A stretch of DNA of 64,000 nucleotides from an uncultured Oscillospiraceae bacterium (GCA_947599875.1 CANQFV010000002.1:62001-126000); one strand, 5' to 3'. Shown: positions 34,978-42,695, counted from the stretch's first letter. The notes: generated by a model from the sequence alone, not told the origin. Translations and numbers: made by a program.

Positions 34978-36101
34978 AACGAAGAAACGGCGGCTTCACC
35001 CTGGTGGAGATGCTGGCCACCCTGACATGCACCACCCTCGTCACGATGGCGGCCTTCTCGTTTCTGCTGGTGTGCTTCCGGATGTGCGCCTCCGCCACCG
35101 GCACCGCCAGGGACCAGGACACCTCCAGGATCGTCCTCACCCTGATGGACAACATCGCCACGCAGGGGCAGCTGACGCCGAAATCCGCAGGCACGGCTGG
35201 TGGCGACATTGTGATGTACAATGACGACACGGGTGCCGGCGGCACCAAAACGGTCATGTTCTATTATTCCAAGAGCGCAAAAACCATCTACACCGGCGGA
35301 AACTACAATGAGGCCGAAAAAAAATACACCGGCGGAACCGCACTCATGGATGGTGTGGAGGACTTTGAGGCTAAACTTGATCCCGACACCAAGCTGCTGA
35401 CGGTAACGGTCACAACGGCCAGCGGCACCTTCAAGTCCTGCAAATACTGCCGGACGGCAAAGGTGGAATCTACTGGCGGCAGTGGTGAACCCTCCTCCCA
35501 GTCCCTGAACCCCGCGCTTTTGGGGGGCATGACGGCCACCTTCAGCACCAAGGCCGCTGCCCTGCCCCAGATCGGCAACGCGGAGTGGGCGGGACGGCTC
35601 TCGCTGATCACGAACCTGAGCCTGCAGGACGGCAGTACCGGTGAGATCATCGGCGATAAGCAGGGCCGGTATTTTTCCGAGTGGTACATAGGCGGGTACT
35701 CCCAGGCAAACGGGTGGAACAAGAACACCCCCTGGTGCGCCTGCTTCGCCTCCTGGGGGATCGCCCAGGTGCGGGATTCCCTGGTGAAGGTGGTGTCCTT
35801 CGCCGACGTGGACTCCGGCGTCATGCGGTTCCGTGACGGGACCTTCGGCTCCTGGGTGGAGCGGGACGGCCTGCCCATCCCGGGGGATCTGATCTTCTTT
35901 GACTGGGACGCCGACCCCACCCCGGATTACAAGGACGCCGCCGAGCATGTGGGCGTCGTTTGCCGGATCGAGAACGGCCGGGTGTACACCATCGAGGGGA
36001 ACAGCAACGGCCGCGTGGCCCAGCGCAGCTACCCGCTGGACGACCCCTGCATTTTGGGCTACGGCCGCTTGGAGTGGAAGTCGTCTGCAAAGAAAGCGTA
36101 A
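34974..36101 (+). CDS. Minor prepilin fused to a CHAP peptidoglycan hydrolase domain
   Basis: This 375-residue protein starts with a prepilin signal (NGG|FTLVEMLATLTCTTLV) and a PilW/GspJ-like pilin part (to about residue 170). The C-terminal half (about 215-370) looks like a CHAP amidase/endopeptidase domain, with the nucleophile Cys255 in TPWCACFASWG, PGDLIFFDWD, the catalytic His325 in EHVGVV, and the closing YTIEGNSNG and CILGYGR strands. It would place a wall-cutting enzyme on the pilus or at its base, perhaps opening the thick Gram-positive wall for the fibre. I know of no described pilin-CHAP fusion. The function is inferred from domains only. Confidence 0.8.
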   Translation: MKRRNGGFTLVEMLATLTCTTLVTMAAFSFLLVCFRMCASATGTARDQDTSRIVLTLMDNIATQGQLTPKSAGTAGGDIVMYNDDTGAGGTKTVMFYYSKSAKTIYTGGNYNEAEKKYTGGTALMDGVEDFEAKLDPDTKLLTVTVTTASGTFKSCKYCRTAKVESTGGSGEPSSQSLNPALLGGMTATFSTKAAALPQIGNAEWAGRLSLITNLSLQDGSTGEIIGDKQGRYFSEWYIGGYSQANGWNKNTPWCACFASWGIAQVRDSLVKVVSFADVDSGVMRFRDGTFGSWVERDGLPIPGDLIFFDWDADPTPDYKDAAEHVGVVCRIENGRVYTIEGNSNGRVAQRSYPLDDPCILGYGRLEWKSSAKKA

Positions 36102-36122
36102 AGAACATCTCTGAATTGCAAA

Positions 36123-36158
36123 AAATCTCTGAATTCCCCGGAATTCAGAGATTTTTTT
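36123..36158 (+). terminator. Terminator after the minor pilin operon
   Basis: Perfect 15-bp arms AAATCTCTGAATTCC / GGAATTCAGAGATTT with a 2-base loop, followed by TTTTCG. It is 22 bases after the stop of the CHAP-pilin gene. Confidence 0.85.
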
Positions 36159-36161
36159 CGT

Positions 36162-36222
36162 CTGCCGAAAAATCCCTCCGGACTTTTGCGGCGAAGGGGG
36201 ACGTGCGCACCTTTTTGCATCT
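36162..36222 (+). repeat. Structured 3'-gene element, degenerate copy B
   Basis: The first hairpin (CTGCCGAAAA...TTTTGCGGC) and the linker GAAGGGGGACGTGCGC of the family are recognisable. The rest is lost or diverged. Confidence 0.5.
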
Positions 36223-36259
36223 TCCCGCCCTCAGCAAAATATACTTGGGTTGAAATGAG

Positions 36260-36397
36260 GTGATTTCCATTCCATCCCAAAAACGAAAAACCCGGACGGT
36301 CATCATTGACCCCAACAGCCCCAAGGCCCTGGAGCGGGCGCTGCTGCGCCTCATCGTGGAGAAGCTGCTCCGCCAGGAGCGGGAGGCGGGAGATTGA
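36260..36397 (+). CDS. Small protein ahead of the serine recombinase
   Basis: A GTG-started 45-codon frame encodes a basic helical peptide (RTVIIDPNSPKALERALLRL, then VEKLLRQERE). Its stop overlaps the TTG start of the recombinase (TTGA), so the two are translationally coupled. Small ORFs in this position before clostridial large serine recombinases are familiar to me but unnamed. It is below the size where coding can be proven by eye. Confidence 0.45.
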   Translation: MISIPSQKRKTRTVIIDPNSPKALERALLRLIVEKLLRQEREAGD

Positions 36398-37890
36398 GGA
36401 TCGCCGCCTATTGCCGGGTCTCCACGGAAAAGGAGGAGCAGCAGGACAGCTTAAAGCATCAGAAGCAGTTTTTTCAGGAGTACGCCCAAAAATACGGCCA
36501 CACCCTGGTGCGCCTCTACGCCGACGAGGGCATCTCCGGGACAAGCCTGAAAAAGCGGGACCAGTTTCTCCGGCTGATGGAGGACGCCAGGAAGGGGCTG
36601 TTTGAAACGGTGGTGGTGAAGGATGTCTCCCGCCTTGCCAGGAACACCGTGGACTTCCTCCAGAGCATCCGCACCCTGAAATCCTGCGGTGTGAACACCC
36701 TGTTCATCACCGCCAACATGGACACCCTGGGGGAGTCGGAATTCGTCCTCACCCTCTTTGGGGCGATGGCCCAGGAGGAGAGCGCGAACCTGAGCCGCCG
36801 CGTGAAATTCGGCAAAAAGCTCAACGCCCAGAAGGGCCGCGTCCCGCAGCGCATCTTCGGCTACGACCGGGTGGACAACTTCAACCTGGCGGTGAATCCG
36901 GAGGAGGCCCAGACCGTCCGGCAGATCTTCCGCCTCTATCTGGAGGAGGGGCTGGGGTGCCGGGCCATCAGCCTCCAGCTCAACGCCCAGGGGGCGAAGA
37001 CAAAATTCGGCTGTGACTGGGACCCCCGGGGCGTGCGGCGGATCCTCACAAACTCCATCTACTGCGGGCGGTATGTGAACAACAAGTACGAGATCCAGGA
37101 CTACCTGACGGGAAAGCAGATCCGCATCCCGGAGGAGCAGCACTACCACCACCCGCGGCCCCAGTGGGCCATCGTCACCCCGGAGGAGTTTGACGCGGCC
37201 CAGGAGCTTATGGCGCGGCGGCGGACCCAGTACGGCCCCGGGGAATCCTTTCAGCAGGCCCGCTACAGCACAAGGCACGTTTTCAGCACCCTGATCCGGT
37301 GCGAGAGCTGCGGCCAGTCCTTCTGCCGGAAGCAGTATACATACGCCAACACCCGGGTCTACTGGAAGTGCCGCACCAACGACCAGTACACGTCCCGGCG
37401 GTGCGGCAACGGCGTGACGGTGGACGAGCGGGAGCTGTTGGATCAGCTGGGCGCCTACCTCGCCTCCCGGATCGGCGACAGGGACGTATTTGTCGAAAAC
37501 GCTCTCACAGCCCTTGAGAGGCGCTGTACAGCACGGGAGGGTCAGGGGGATGTTACTACCCTTGCCAGGGAGAAAAAGCGTCTCCTGGGCAAAAGAGAGC
37601 GGTTACAGGAGATGTACGTCAACGATGTGATCACGCTGGAGGAGCTGAAGGAGAAAACGGCCGCCCTGACAGCTCAGCTGTCGAAGCTCGAGGCCCGCGC
37701 ATCCCCTCCCCCCGCCCGGCGGGACGCCGCGGCGCTGCGGGAGACATACACCCGCCGGATCCTGGCCTTTCTGGTGATGGAGGATGTGACGAATCTCGAT
37801 CTGCGGCAGATCGTGGAGCGCGTCAGCGTAAGCCAGGAGGGCGTCGTCACGGTGTTTCTCCGGGATGTGGGGGCCTCGCCTGCCTATTAA
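36394..37890 (+). CDS. Large serine recombinase
   Basis: This 498-residue protein has a resolvase catalytic domain (about residues 1-145; nucleophile Ser in AAYCRVSTEKEEQQ; the conserved VVVKDVSRLARN and AMAQEESANLSRR), a recombinase domain (about 155-270), a zinc ribbon with CESCGQSFC and later Cys pair, and a coiled coil near the C-terminus. Such enzymes integrate or excise mobile elements or invert DNA. I did not find its att sites. It is not flanked by other phage or conjugation genes, so it may act on the pilus locus or be a relic of an element. Confidence 0.92.
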   Translation: MRIAAYCRVSTEKEEQQDSLKHQKQFFQEYAQKYGHTLVRLYADEGISGTSLKKRDQFLRLMEDARKGLFETVVVKDVSRLARNTVDFLQSIRTLKSCGVNTLFITANMDTLGESEFVLTLFGAMAQEESANLSRRVKFGKKLNAQKGRVPQRIFGYDRVDNFNLAVNPEEAQTVRQIFRLYLEEGLGCRAISLQLNAQGAKTKFGCDWDPRGVRRILTNSIYCGRYVNNKYEIQDYLTGKQIRIPEEQHYHHPRPQWAIVTPEEFDAAQELMARRRTQYGPGESFQQARYSTRHVFSTLIRCESCGQSFCRKQYTYANTRVYWKCRTNDQYTSRRCGNGVTVDERELLDQLGAYLASRIGDRDVFVENALTALERRCTAREGQGDVTTLAREKKRLLGKRERLQEMYVNDVITLEELKEKTAALTAQLSKLEARASPPPARRDAAALRETYTRRILAFLVMEDVTNLDLRQIVERVSVSQEGVVTVFLRDVGASPAY

Positions 37891-37899
37891 GGGACAGCT

Positions 37900-38262
37900 G
37901 TGGAGGCGGTGGATCCCATTGTGCTGAGCCTGGACGTGGCGGAGACCTGCTCCGACGAGACGCCGGAGCCGCTGGAGCTGCCCCAGTACATCCTGGATAT
38001 GTTCGACTCCCCCATCGTCTCCGGCGGCGCGGGCCGGATGATCATCGTGACGCTGGGTCAGTTCACCATCGTCCGCCTGGAGCGGGACTCCCAGCTGCTG
38101 ATCCCGGTGTACGACTACTGCGTGCCGGAGAAGGACTGCTGCGGCGCCGGCGGAGACGACCCCTGCGCCCTGTTCAACCGGATCGACTTCCCCGTGAACG
38201 AATTCTTCCCGCCCGACACACTCAGCGAGCCGGAGGAATACCACGACTTTATCCAGGAATAA
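37900..38262 (+). CDS. Conserved acidic protein of unknown function
   Basis: This 120-residue acidic protein has segments PEPLELPQYILDMFDSPIVS and IPVYDYCVPEKDCC and a Cys-rich loop. It starts (GTG, uncertain; GTG at 37909 or 37921 also possible) nine bases after the recombinase stop, so the two are probably co-transcribed. I recall similar proteins next to serine recombinases in Oscillospiraceae but know no function. A well-preserved structured element follows the stop. Confidence 0.55.
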   Translation: MEAVDPIVLSLDVAETCSDETPEPLELPQYILDMFDSPIVSGGAGRMIIVTLGQFTIVRLERDSQLLIPVYDYCVPEKDCCGAGGDDPCALFNRIDFPVNEFFPPDTLSEPEEYHDFIQE

Positions 38263-38266
38263 AGGG

Positions 38267-38477
38267 CTGGCGAAAAAGGCCTGATGGTTCTCTAACGAGA
38301 ACCATCAGGCCTTTTTCTGCCAAGGGGGACGCGTGCGGAAGAGGGGGTGTGAATTCTGCGGAATTCACACCCCCTCTTCCTGCTGCCGCGCTGTGCGACC
38401 AGTCTGCGGACTGGTCACTTGCGCGGCATAAGGGATTTTTTCCAAGGCACATGTCCTTGGAAAAAATATTTGGATTG
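38267..38477 (+). repeat. Structured 3'-gene element, copy C
   Basis: One of the most complete copies. It reads CTGGC + terminator-like hairpin (GGCCTGATGGTTCTC...), GCCAAGGGGGACGCGTGCGG, a long palindrome centred on GAATTCTGCGGAATTC, CCTGCTGCCGCGC, hairpin GACCAGTC/GACTGGTC, GCGCGGCATAAGGGA, then TTTTTTCCAAGG/CCTTGGAAAAAA and TATTTGGATT. It starts four bases after the upstream stop and points the same way. Confidence 0.8.
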
Positions 38478-38518
38478 GGGGTGCGGGACGGGGGTGTTTC
38501 GTTGTTCGGAGGCTTACT

Positions 38519-38708
38519 CCCGGCGTTACAGAGGGACGGTTCTTTAGTCCCACCTGCGGTGTGACAAAAAAACCGTCCCTCAGTCCCGCCTTTGACGGAG
38601 GAACTGCCCGTCTTTTGAGGAGGTGGGACAGCGGGGACGGTTCTTTCGTCACATCGGAGCAAAGCGGAGATGGGACTAAAGAACCGTCCCCGTGTCACAC
38701 CGGCTGCC
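38519..38708 (+). repeat. 190-bp intergenic repeat, copy 1
   Basis: It contains two inverted-repeat units: GAGGGACGGTT...AACCGTCCCTC and GGGGACGGTTCTTT...AAAGAACCGTCCCC, with GTCCCACC/GGTGGGAC arms between. Copy 2 at 38951-39142 is nearly identical. No ORF spans it convincingly. Confidence 0.8.
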
Positions 38709-38754
38709 CGGGGACGTACCCTTCCCCGTGAGGCAATGGAGACGCTCAATCATC

Positions 38755-38880
38755 GCGACACGGGCCGCCGTGGGCGGCGGCCCCTACGGCAAATATTAAA
38801 GTTTTCCGTCTTAACGCAACCGCTCTGTCACCCAACCCACCCGGGCCGATGAGGTCATCGGCCCCTACAGGGGACTCTTA
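38755..38880 (+). repeat. Two short palindromic GGGCCG...CGGCCCCTAC units
   Basis: GGGCCGCCGTGGGCGGCGGC at about 38763 and GGGCCGATGAGGTCATCGGC at about 38847 are both followed by CCCCTAC. They are short hairpins of the same plan with different inner bases. They lie between the two 190-bp repeats, and the remaining sequence there shows no gene. Confidence 0.55.
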
Positions 38881-38950
38881 CGGACAGTAGGAACCGCTGC
38901 TGTCGATAACTCCCTGGAAGGAGGCCATTATCGTTGGACGAGACTCCTGA

Positions 38951-39142
38951 CCCGGCGTTACAGAGGGACGGTTCTTTAGTCCCACCTGCGGTGTGACAAA
39001 AAAACCGTCCCTCAAGTCCCGCCTTTGTCGGAGGAACTACCCGCCTTTTGAGGAGGTGGGACAAAGGGGACGGTTCTTTCGTCACATCGGAGCAAAGCGG
39101 AGATGGGACTAAAGAACCGTCCCCGTGTCACACCGGCTGCCC
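38951..39142 (+). repeat. 190-bp intergenic repeat, copy 2
   Basis: It matches copy 1 at 38519 with only a few substitutions and one or two single-base indels over about 190 bp. Confidence 0.8.
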
Positions 39143-39173
39143 TCAGAACGCCTACCCGGCAGGGGGCAAAAAA

Positions 39174-39222
39174 GGGGAGCAACTATAGATTGCGGCCTGG
39201 CAATCTATAATTGCTCCCTCTT
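39174..39222 (+). terminator. Long hairpin with T-tail
   Basis: GGGAGCAA-TATAGATTG and CAATCTATA-TTGCTCCC arms with a short GC loop, then TCTTTTTTG. It may be a terminator or the relic of a small palindromic insertion inside the repeat cluster. Confidence 0.55.
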
Positions 39223-39236
39223 TTTTGCTGTTGTCA

Positions 39237-39325
39237 CACCGGCGTTACAGAGGGACGGTTCTTTTGTCACACCTCCGCTGACGCTGCGGTGTGGCAAAAA
39301 AACCGTCCCTCCGTCCCGCCTTTTA
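39237..39325 (+). repeat. Partial third copy of the intergenic repeat
   Basis: It holds the first inverted-repeat unit only (GAGGGACGGTTCTTT...AAAAACCGTCCCTC), with an inserted CTCCGCTGACGC in the loop compared with copies 1 and 2. Confidence 0.65.
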
Positions 39326-39440
39326 CAGGCGTCTGGCAAATCGGACACTCCCCTTTGGGGGACTTCTGCCCTCCCCTCTCCTTGGCGACGATGGAAAAAA
39401 ACTCCTTGGGCGAGGGGCTTTTTTCGTTGAATCCGATCAC

Positions 39441-39469
39441 TTGACTTTTCCTTTTTACCGCGGTAAAAT
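39441..39469 (+). promoter_or_regulatory. Promoter of asnA
   Basis: TTGACT (39441-39446), 17 bp, TAAAAT (39464-39469), 32 bp before the asnA start. The spacer contains the dyad ACCGCGGT next to the -10, a possible regulator site. Confidence 0.75.
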
Positions 39470-39501
39470 AGGAGCCGTATTGAATTTTGGGAGTGATCAA
39501 C

Positions 39502-40506
39502 TTGGACGCTTACATACCATCCGGCTACCGTCCGCTGCTGGGGATCTACGACACACAGCGGGCCATCGCTGTTTTAAAGCACACCTTTGAGGACGCCCTC
39601 AGCCGGCGCCTCAATCTCCTTCGCGTCTCCGCGCCGCTTTTTGTGGAGGCCAGCACGGGCCTTAACGACGATCTGAACGGCGTGGAGCGGCCCGTCTCCT
39701 TCGACATCCCCGACGGGGGCAAGGAGGGGCAGGTGGTCCATTCCCTGGCCAAGTGGAAGCGCATGGCCCTGCACCGCTACGGCTTCAAGCCCGGCGAGGG
39801 GATCTACACCGACATGAACGCCATCCGCCGGGACGAGACGATGGACAATCTCCACTCCATCTATGTTGACCAGTGGGACTGGGAGAAGGTCATCACCCGG
39901 GAGGATCGCAACCAGGCGTACCTGAAGGCCACCGTCCGGGACATCGTGGCCGCCATCGCGGAGACCAACGAGGCGCTGAAGCAGGCCTTCCCCAAGCTTG
40001 ACTGCGCCATCGACACGGACGTGGCCTTTGTCACCAGCCAGGAGCTGGAGGACCGCTGGCCGGAGCTGACGCCCCGGGAGCGGGAAAACGCCTTTGTCCG
40101 GGAGCATCACACCGCCTTTATCATGCAGATCGGGAAGAAGCTGAAATCCGGCCAGATCCACGACGGCCGCGCCCCGGACTACGACGACTGGGAGCTGAAC
40201 GGCGACATCATGTTCTGGAACGAGCTTTTGGGCTGCGCCTTTGAGGTCAGCTCTATGGGCATCCGGGTGGATCCGGAGTCCCTGGACCGGCAGCTGACGG
40301 AGCGCGGCTGCGACGCCCGGCGGAGCCTCACCTTCCACCGGATGCTTCTGGAGGGCCGCCTGCCCCTGACCATCGGCGGCGGCATCGGCCAGTCCAGGCT
40401 GTGCATGCTCCTGCTGAAAAAGGCCCATGTGGGCGAGGTCCAGGCCAGCATCTGGGACGACAACACCATCCGGGAGTGCGCCTACTCCGGCGTGACGCTC
40501 CTGTGA
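39502..40506 (+). CDS. asnA: Aspartate-ammonia ligase (asparagine synthetase A)
   Basis: This ammonia-dependent asparagine synthetase is a class II aminoacyl-tRNA-synthetase fold enzyme that adenylates aspartate. The 334-residue protein is close to the 330 of E. coli AsnA. Recognisable blocks are VSAPLFVEASTGLNDDLNG, FDIPDGGKEGQVVHSLAKWK, ALHRYGF and the C-terminal PLTIGGGIGQSRLCMLLL. I chose TTG at 39502, eight bases after GGGAG; a TTG five codons earlier lacks a spaced RBS. It is monocistronic, between a promoter and a long palindrome. Confidence 0.95.
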   Translation: MDAYIPSGYRPLLGIYDTQRAIAVLKHTFEDALSRRLNLLRVSAPLFVEASTGLNDDLNGVERPVSFDIPDGGKEGQVVHSLAKWKRMALHRYGFKPGEGIYTDMNAIRRDETMDNLHSIYVDQWDWEKVITREDRNQAYLKATVRDIVAAIAETNEALKQAFPKLDCAIDTDVAFVTSQELEDRWPELTPRERENAFVREHHTAFIMQIGKKLKSGQIHDGRAPDYDDWELNGDIMFWNELLGCAFEVSSMGIRVDPESLDRQLTERGCDARRSLTFHRMLLEGRLPLTIGGGIGQSRLCMLLLKKAHVGEVQASIWDDNTIRECAYSGVTLL

Positions 40507-40513
40507 CCCAAAT

Positions 40514-40562
40514 CATGACGGATTCAGCCCCCGGCCGCAGGCCGGGGGCTGAATCCGTCATG
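40514..40562. terminator. Perfect 23-bp palindrome after asnA
   Basis: Perfect arms of 23 bp (CATGACGGATTCAGCCCCCG + GCC, and its complement) enclose a 3-base GCA loop. It starts 8 bases after the asnA stop and ends about 40 bases from the stop of the convergent gene. There is no T-tail. It probably acts as a bidirectional 3' end hairpin. Confidence 0.65.
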
Positions 40563-40600
40563 AAAAAAATCCCATATTTTTATCCGGCCCCAGACGGATC

Positions 40601-41008
40601 TCAGGCCTCCGCGGTGCTTTCCGCAGGGGCCTGGAACACGAGCATGTGGGCATAACCCGCCACATCGTTGGAGCTGGCGCGGATACCGTAATTCGCCCCC
40701 GGGATTATGTGACGGAAGAGTACAATCTCCCCTGCCTGCAGATGGGTCTTGCTGCCGATCTCCGTCTCGGTATCCATGTTGGTGATGGCCGCGTTCCAGG
40801 AGTCGCCCGGTATAGTCTCCGCCCGGACGAAAATCGGGTCGTTGCTGCCGGGCCGAATGACCGTAAACGGCTCCGCCTTCACCGTGGTGGAGGATTTGGG
40901 GATGTATGTCATCTTGTCATAATAGACGGTGATATCCCCGGCGGCATGAGGCTCCTGACCAATGGCCTCGGCCTCCGGCCGCGGTAAATTCTCAAAGGTG
41001 TCTTTCAT
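40601..41008 (-). CDS. Hypothetical protein
   Basis: This 135-residue protein has no signal peptide or membrane helix. It is beta-rich, with a DITVYYDKMTYIPKSSTTV strand region and GEIVLFRHIIPGANYGIRAS near the C-terminus. I do not recognise the family; the fold might be cupin-like, but no metal motif is seen. I chose the ATG at 41008 (AAAGG nine bases upstream) over the ATG at 41017, which has no spacing to the RBS. It is transcribed toward asnA and lies downstream of the BlaR1-like gene on the same strand, about 75 bp away. Confidence 0.55.
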   Translation of the reverse strand: MKDTFENLPRPEAEAIGQEPHAAGDITVYYDKMTYIPKSSTTVKAEPFTVIRPGSNDPIFVRAETIPGDSWNAAITNMDTETEIGSKTHLQAGEIVLFRHIIPGANYGIRASSNDVAGYAHMLVFQAPAESTAEA

Positions 41009-41082
41009 TTTTAACATCCTTTCTTTTCATAAATAATATTCATCACTGACATAACAGCTTTGTATGACATCGGCAACAGCCT

Positions 41083-42246
41083 CTATATCAGGCTCGTCTC
41101 CGGCGGCTCCTCGGCCGGATCTGTCTCCGCAAGCTCCTCGTAGCGTTGTAGCGCTGCCTCCAAAGCCTCCATGAAAGCGTCCATGTCAATCCGAACACCG
41201 GGGACGATCTCATTTGTCCTCCCGTCGATTAATTCGCCGGTGGGTTCAAGTATACATACGGTAGAACGATGGCCTCCTGAGGGAAGCTCAGGCTTCTCCT
41301 GTTCCTGCGTATCCTCGGCCGGACTCTCCACGTCCCCATCCACGTCCGGCATATCCGCCTTTGCCGGCGAGGTGGCCAGCGTGACGGTGCCCAGGAACAG
41401 CAGGAGGGCCGCGAGCAGGCTCAGGGCGGTGGTTCTCTTACCGTCCATCACCGCATGGATCCGCTCCTCCACCGTCCTCTTGGGGCTGAAGCAGTGGATG
41501 AACAGGGGGCGGCGCTCCCTGACGGACAGATTGATCAGGGCGTAGGCATACGCTGCGCGCTGGTCCGCGCCCAGCAGCTTCAGCGCCGCCCGGTCGCAGG
41601 AAAGCTCCACATCCCGGCGCAAAAGCCCGGCCATAAGCCAGACCAGGGGGTTGAACCAGTGGACAAGCAGCGCCGCGGTCATCACATAGTGCCACAGGTT
41701 GTCCCGGCGCATGGCGTGGACCCCCTCGTGCGTCAGCACGAAGCGCTCCTCCGCCTCCCCCAGCCCCGGGGTCACCACCACCTGGGGCCGCGTGACGCCG
41801 AAGGTCAGGGGCGCGCCCCGCATGTTCCCCTCCCGAAGGGTCGTCCCCCGGGGGAGCAGGGGGTAGCGCCGGTCGTCCCGTCCGACCTTCCGCACGTTCC
41901 AGACCCGGCGGCGGGTGGAGCGCCAGGAGATCAGGCACAAGGCCCCCAGGACGGCGGCCACAAGCAGATACGCGGCCAACACAAAAACAGGCCCCTGGGT
42001 CTGCCCGGGCGCCGCCGCGCTATAAGAAGGATTCGCGGGGATGATCCCGCGGTTGTACCCGGGCGGCACATACAAAGACAGGCCGCTGCGCCACCGGAAG
42101 GGGGTCAGCAGCCTGCCAAGACATACGGCCCAGCATATCAGCGTCACATTGGGATTGAGCCTCCCGCGGAACGCCCACCGCATCAGGGCGGTCAGCAGGA
42201 TCAGAAGCCCGCCAAGGACGGTGTTCTCCAAGAGAAGGGGCGCCAT
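41083..42246 (-). CDS. BlaR1/MecR1-type M56 membrane metallopeptidase
   Basis: This 387-residue protein has an N-terminal membrane domain with several helices and the zinc protease motif HEGVH (in LTHEGVHAMRRDN, about residue 193), then WFNPLVWLM and a further glutamate in the family's usual place. After the last helix comes a short acidic Pro/Glu-rich tail instead of the penicillin-binding sensor of true BlaR1. It is four bases downstream of a BlaI-like repressor, so the two form a sensor-protease/repressor pair. The signal is unknown and is unlikely to be a beta-lactam because the sensor domain is missing. Confidence 0.85.
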   Translation of the reverse strand: MAPLLLENTVLGGLLILLTALMRWAFRGRLNPNVTLICWAVCLGRLLTPFRWRSGLSLYVPPGYNRGIIPANPSYSAAAPGQTQGPVFVLAAYLLVAAVLGALCLISWRSTRRRVWNVRKVGRDDRRYPLLPRGTTLREGNMRGAPLTFGVTRPQVVVTPGLGEAEERFVLTHEGVHAMRRDNLWHYVMTAALLVHWFNPLVWLMAGLLRRDVELSCDRAALKLLGADQRAAYAYALINLSVRERRPLFIHCFSPKRTVEERIHAVMDGKRTTALSLLAALLLFLGTVTLATSPAKADMPDVDGDVESPAEDTQEQEKPELPSGGHRSTVCILEPTGELIDGRTNEIVPGVRIDMDAFMEALEAALQRYEELAETDPAEEPPETSLI

Positions 42247-42250
42247 ACCG

Positions 42251-42604
42251 TTACCCCAGCTTCTCTACCATCTCCCGGAGGGCCTTGGCCTCCTCATCGC
42301 TGATGCCGCCGGAGAGGAAAGCGGACAGGAACTGGATCCTGGAGCCGTTGAACATGCGGGAGATCAGGTTCTCCGTCTCCTGGCGCTGCGCCTCCTCGCG
42401 GGTCACCAAAGCCCTACAGAGGAATCCCGGATCCTCACGCTCCACCAGGCCCTTGCGCACAAGCTTGGTGACGACGGTGTAGGTGGTGTTCCTGTTCCAC
42501 CCGTAGAAAACGGCCAGCTTCTTGGCCAGAGCGCCGGCGGACATCTCGCCCTTATCCCACAGAACCTCCAGAACTCTCAACTCGGACTCAAAAAACTTAT
42601 CCAT
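42251..42604 (-). CDS. BlaI/MecI/CopY family repressor
   Basis: This 117-residue winged-helix repressor has the family start FESELRVLEVLWDKGEMSAG, recognition region WNRNTTYTVVTKLVRKGLVERE and a dimerisation C-terminus with LSGGISDEEAKALREM. The partner M56 protease is expected to cleave it within the dimerisation part. An inverted-repeat operator lies 37 bases upstream of the ATG, so the pair should repress itself. Confidence 0.9.
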   Translation of the reverse strand: MDKFFESELRVLEVLWDKGEMSAGALAKKLAVFYGWNRNTTYTVVTKLVRKGLVEREDPGFLCRALVTREEAQRQETENLISRMFNGSRIQFLSAFLSGGISDEEAKALREMVEKLG

Positions 42605-42640
42605 GTTTTTCCTCCTCCGCCCTGTTGTGCAGGGCGATGT

Positions 42641-42654
42641 ACTATAGTTATAGT
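42641..42654. promoter_or_regulatory. BlaI-type operator
   Basis: ACTATAGTTATAGT is a perfect dyad (ACTATA-GT-TATAGT) of the size and spacing of BlaI/MecI operators (ACTACAtaTGTAGT type). It lies downstream of the -10 box, where bound repressor would block transcription. Confidence 0.65.
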
Positions 42655-42666
42655 TTTCCTATAAAT

Positions 42667-42695
42667 AGATTAACATTTTACTGCCGTGTTGTCAA
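42667..42695 (-). promoter_or_regulatory. Promoter of the BlaI/BlaR1-like pair
   Basis: On the minus strand TTGACA (42690-42695), 17 bp, TAATCT (42667-42672), directly followed by the ACTATA dyad. Confidence 0.7.
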
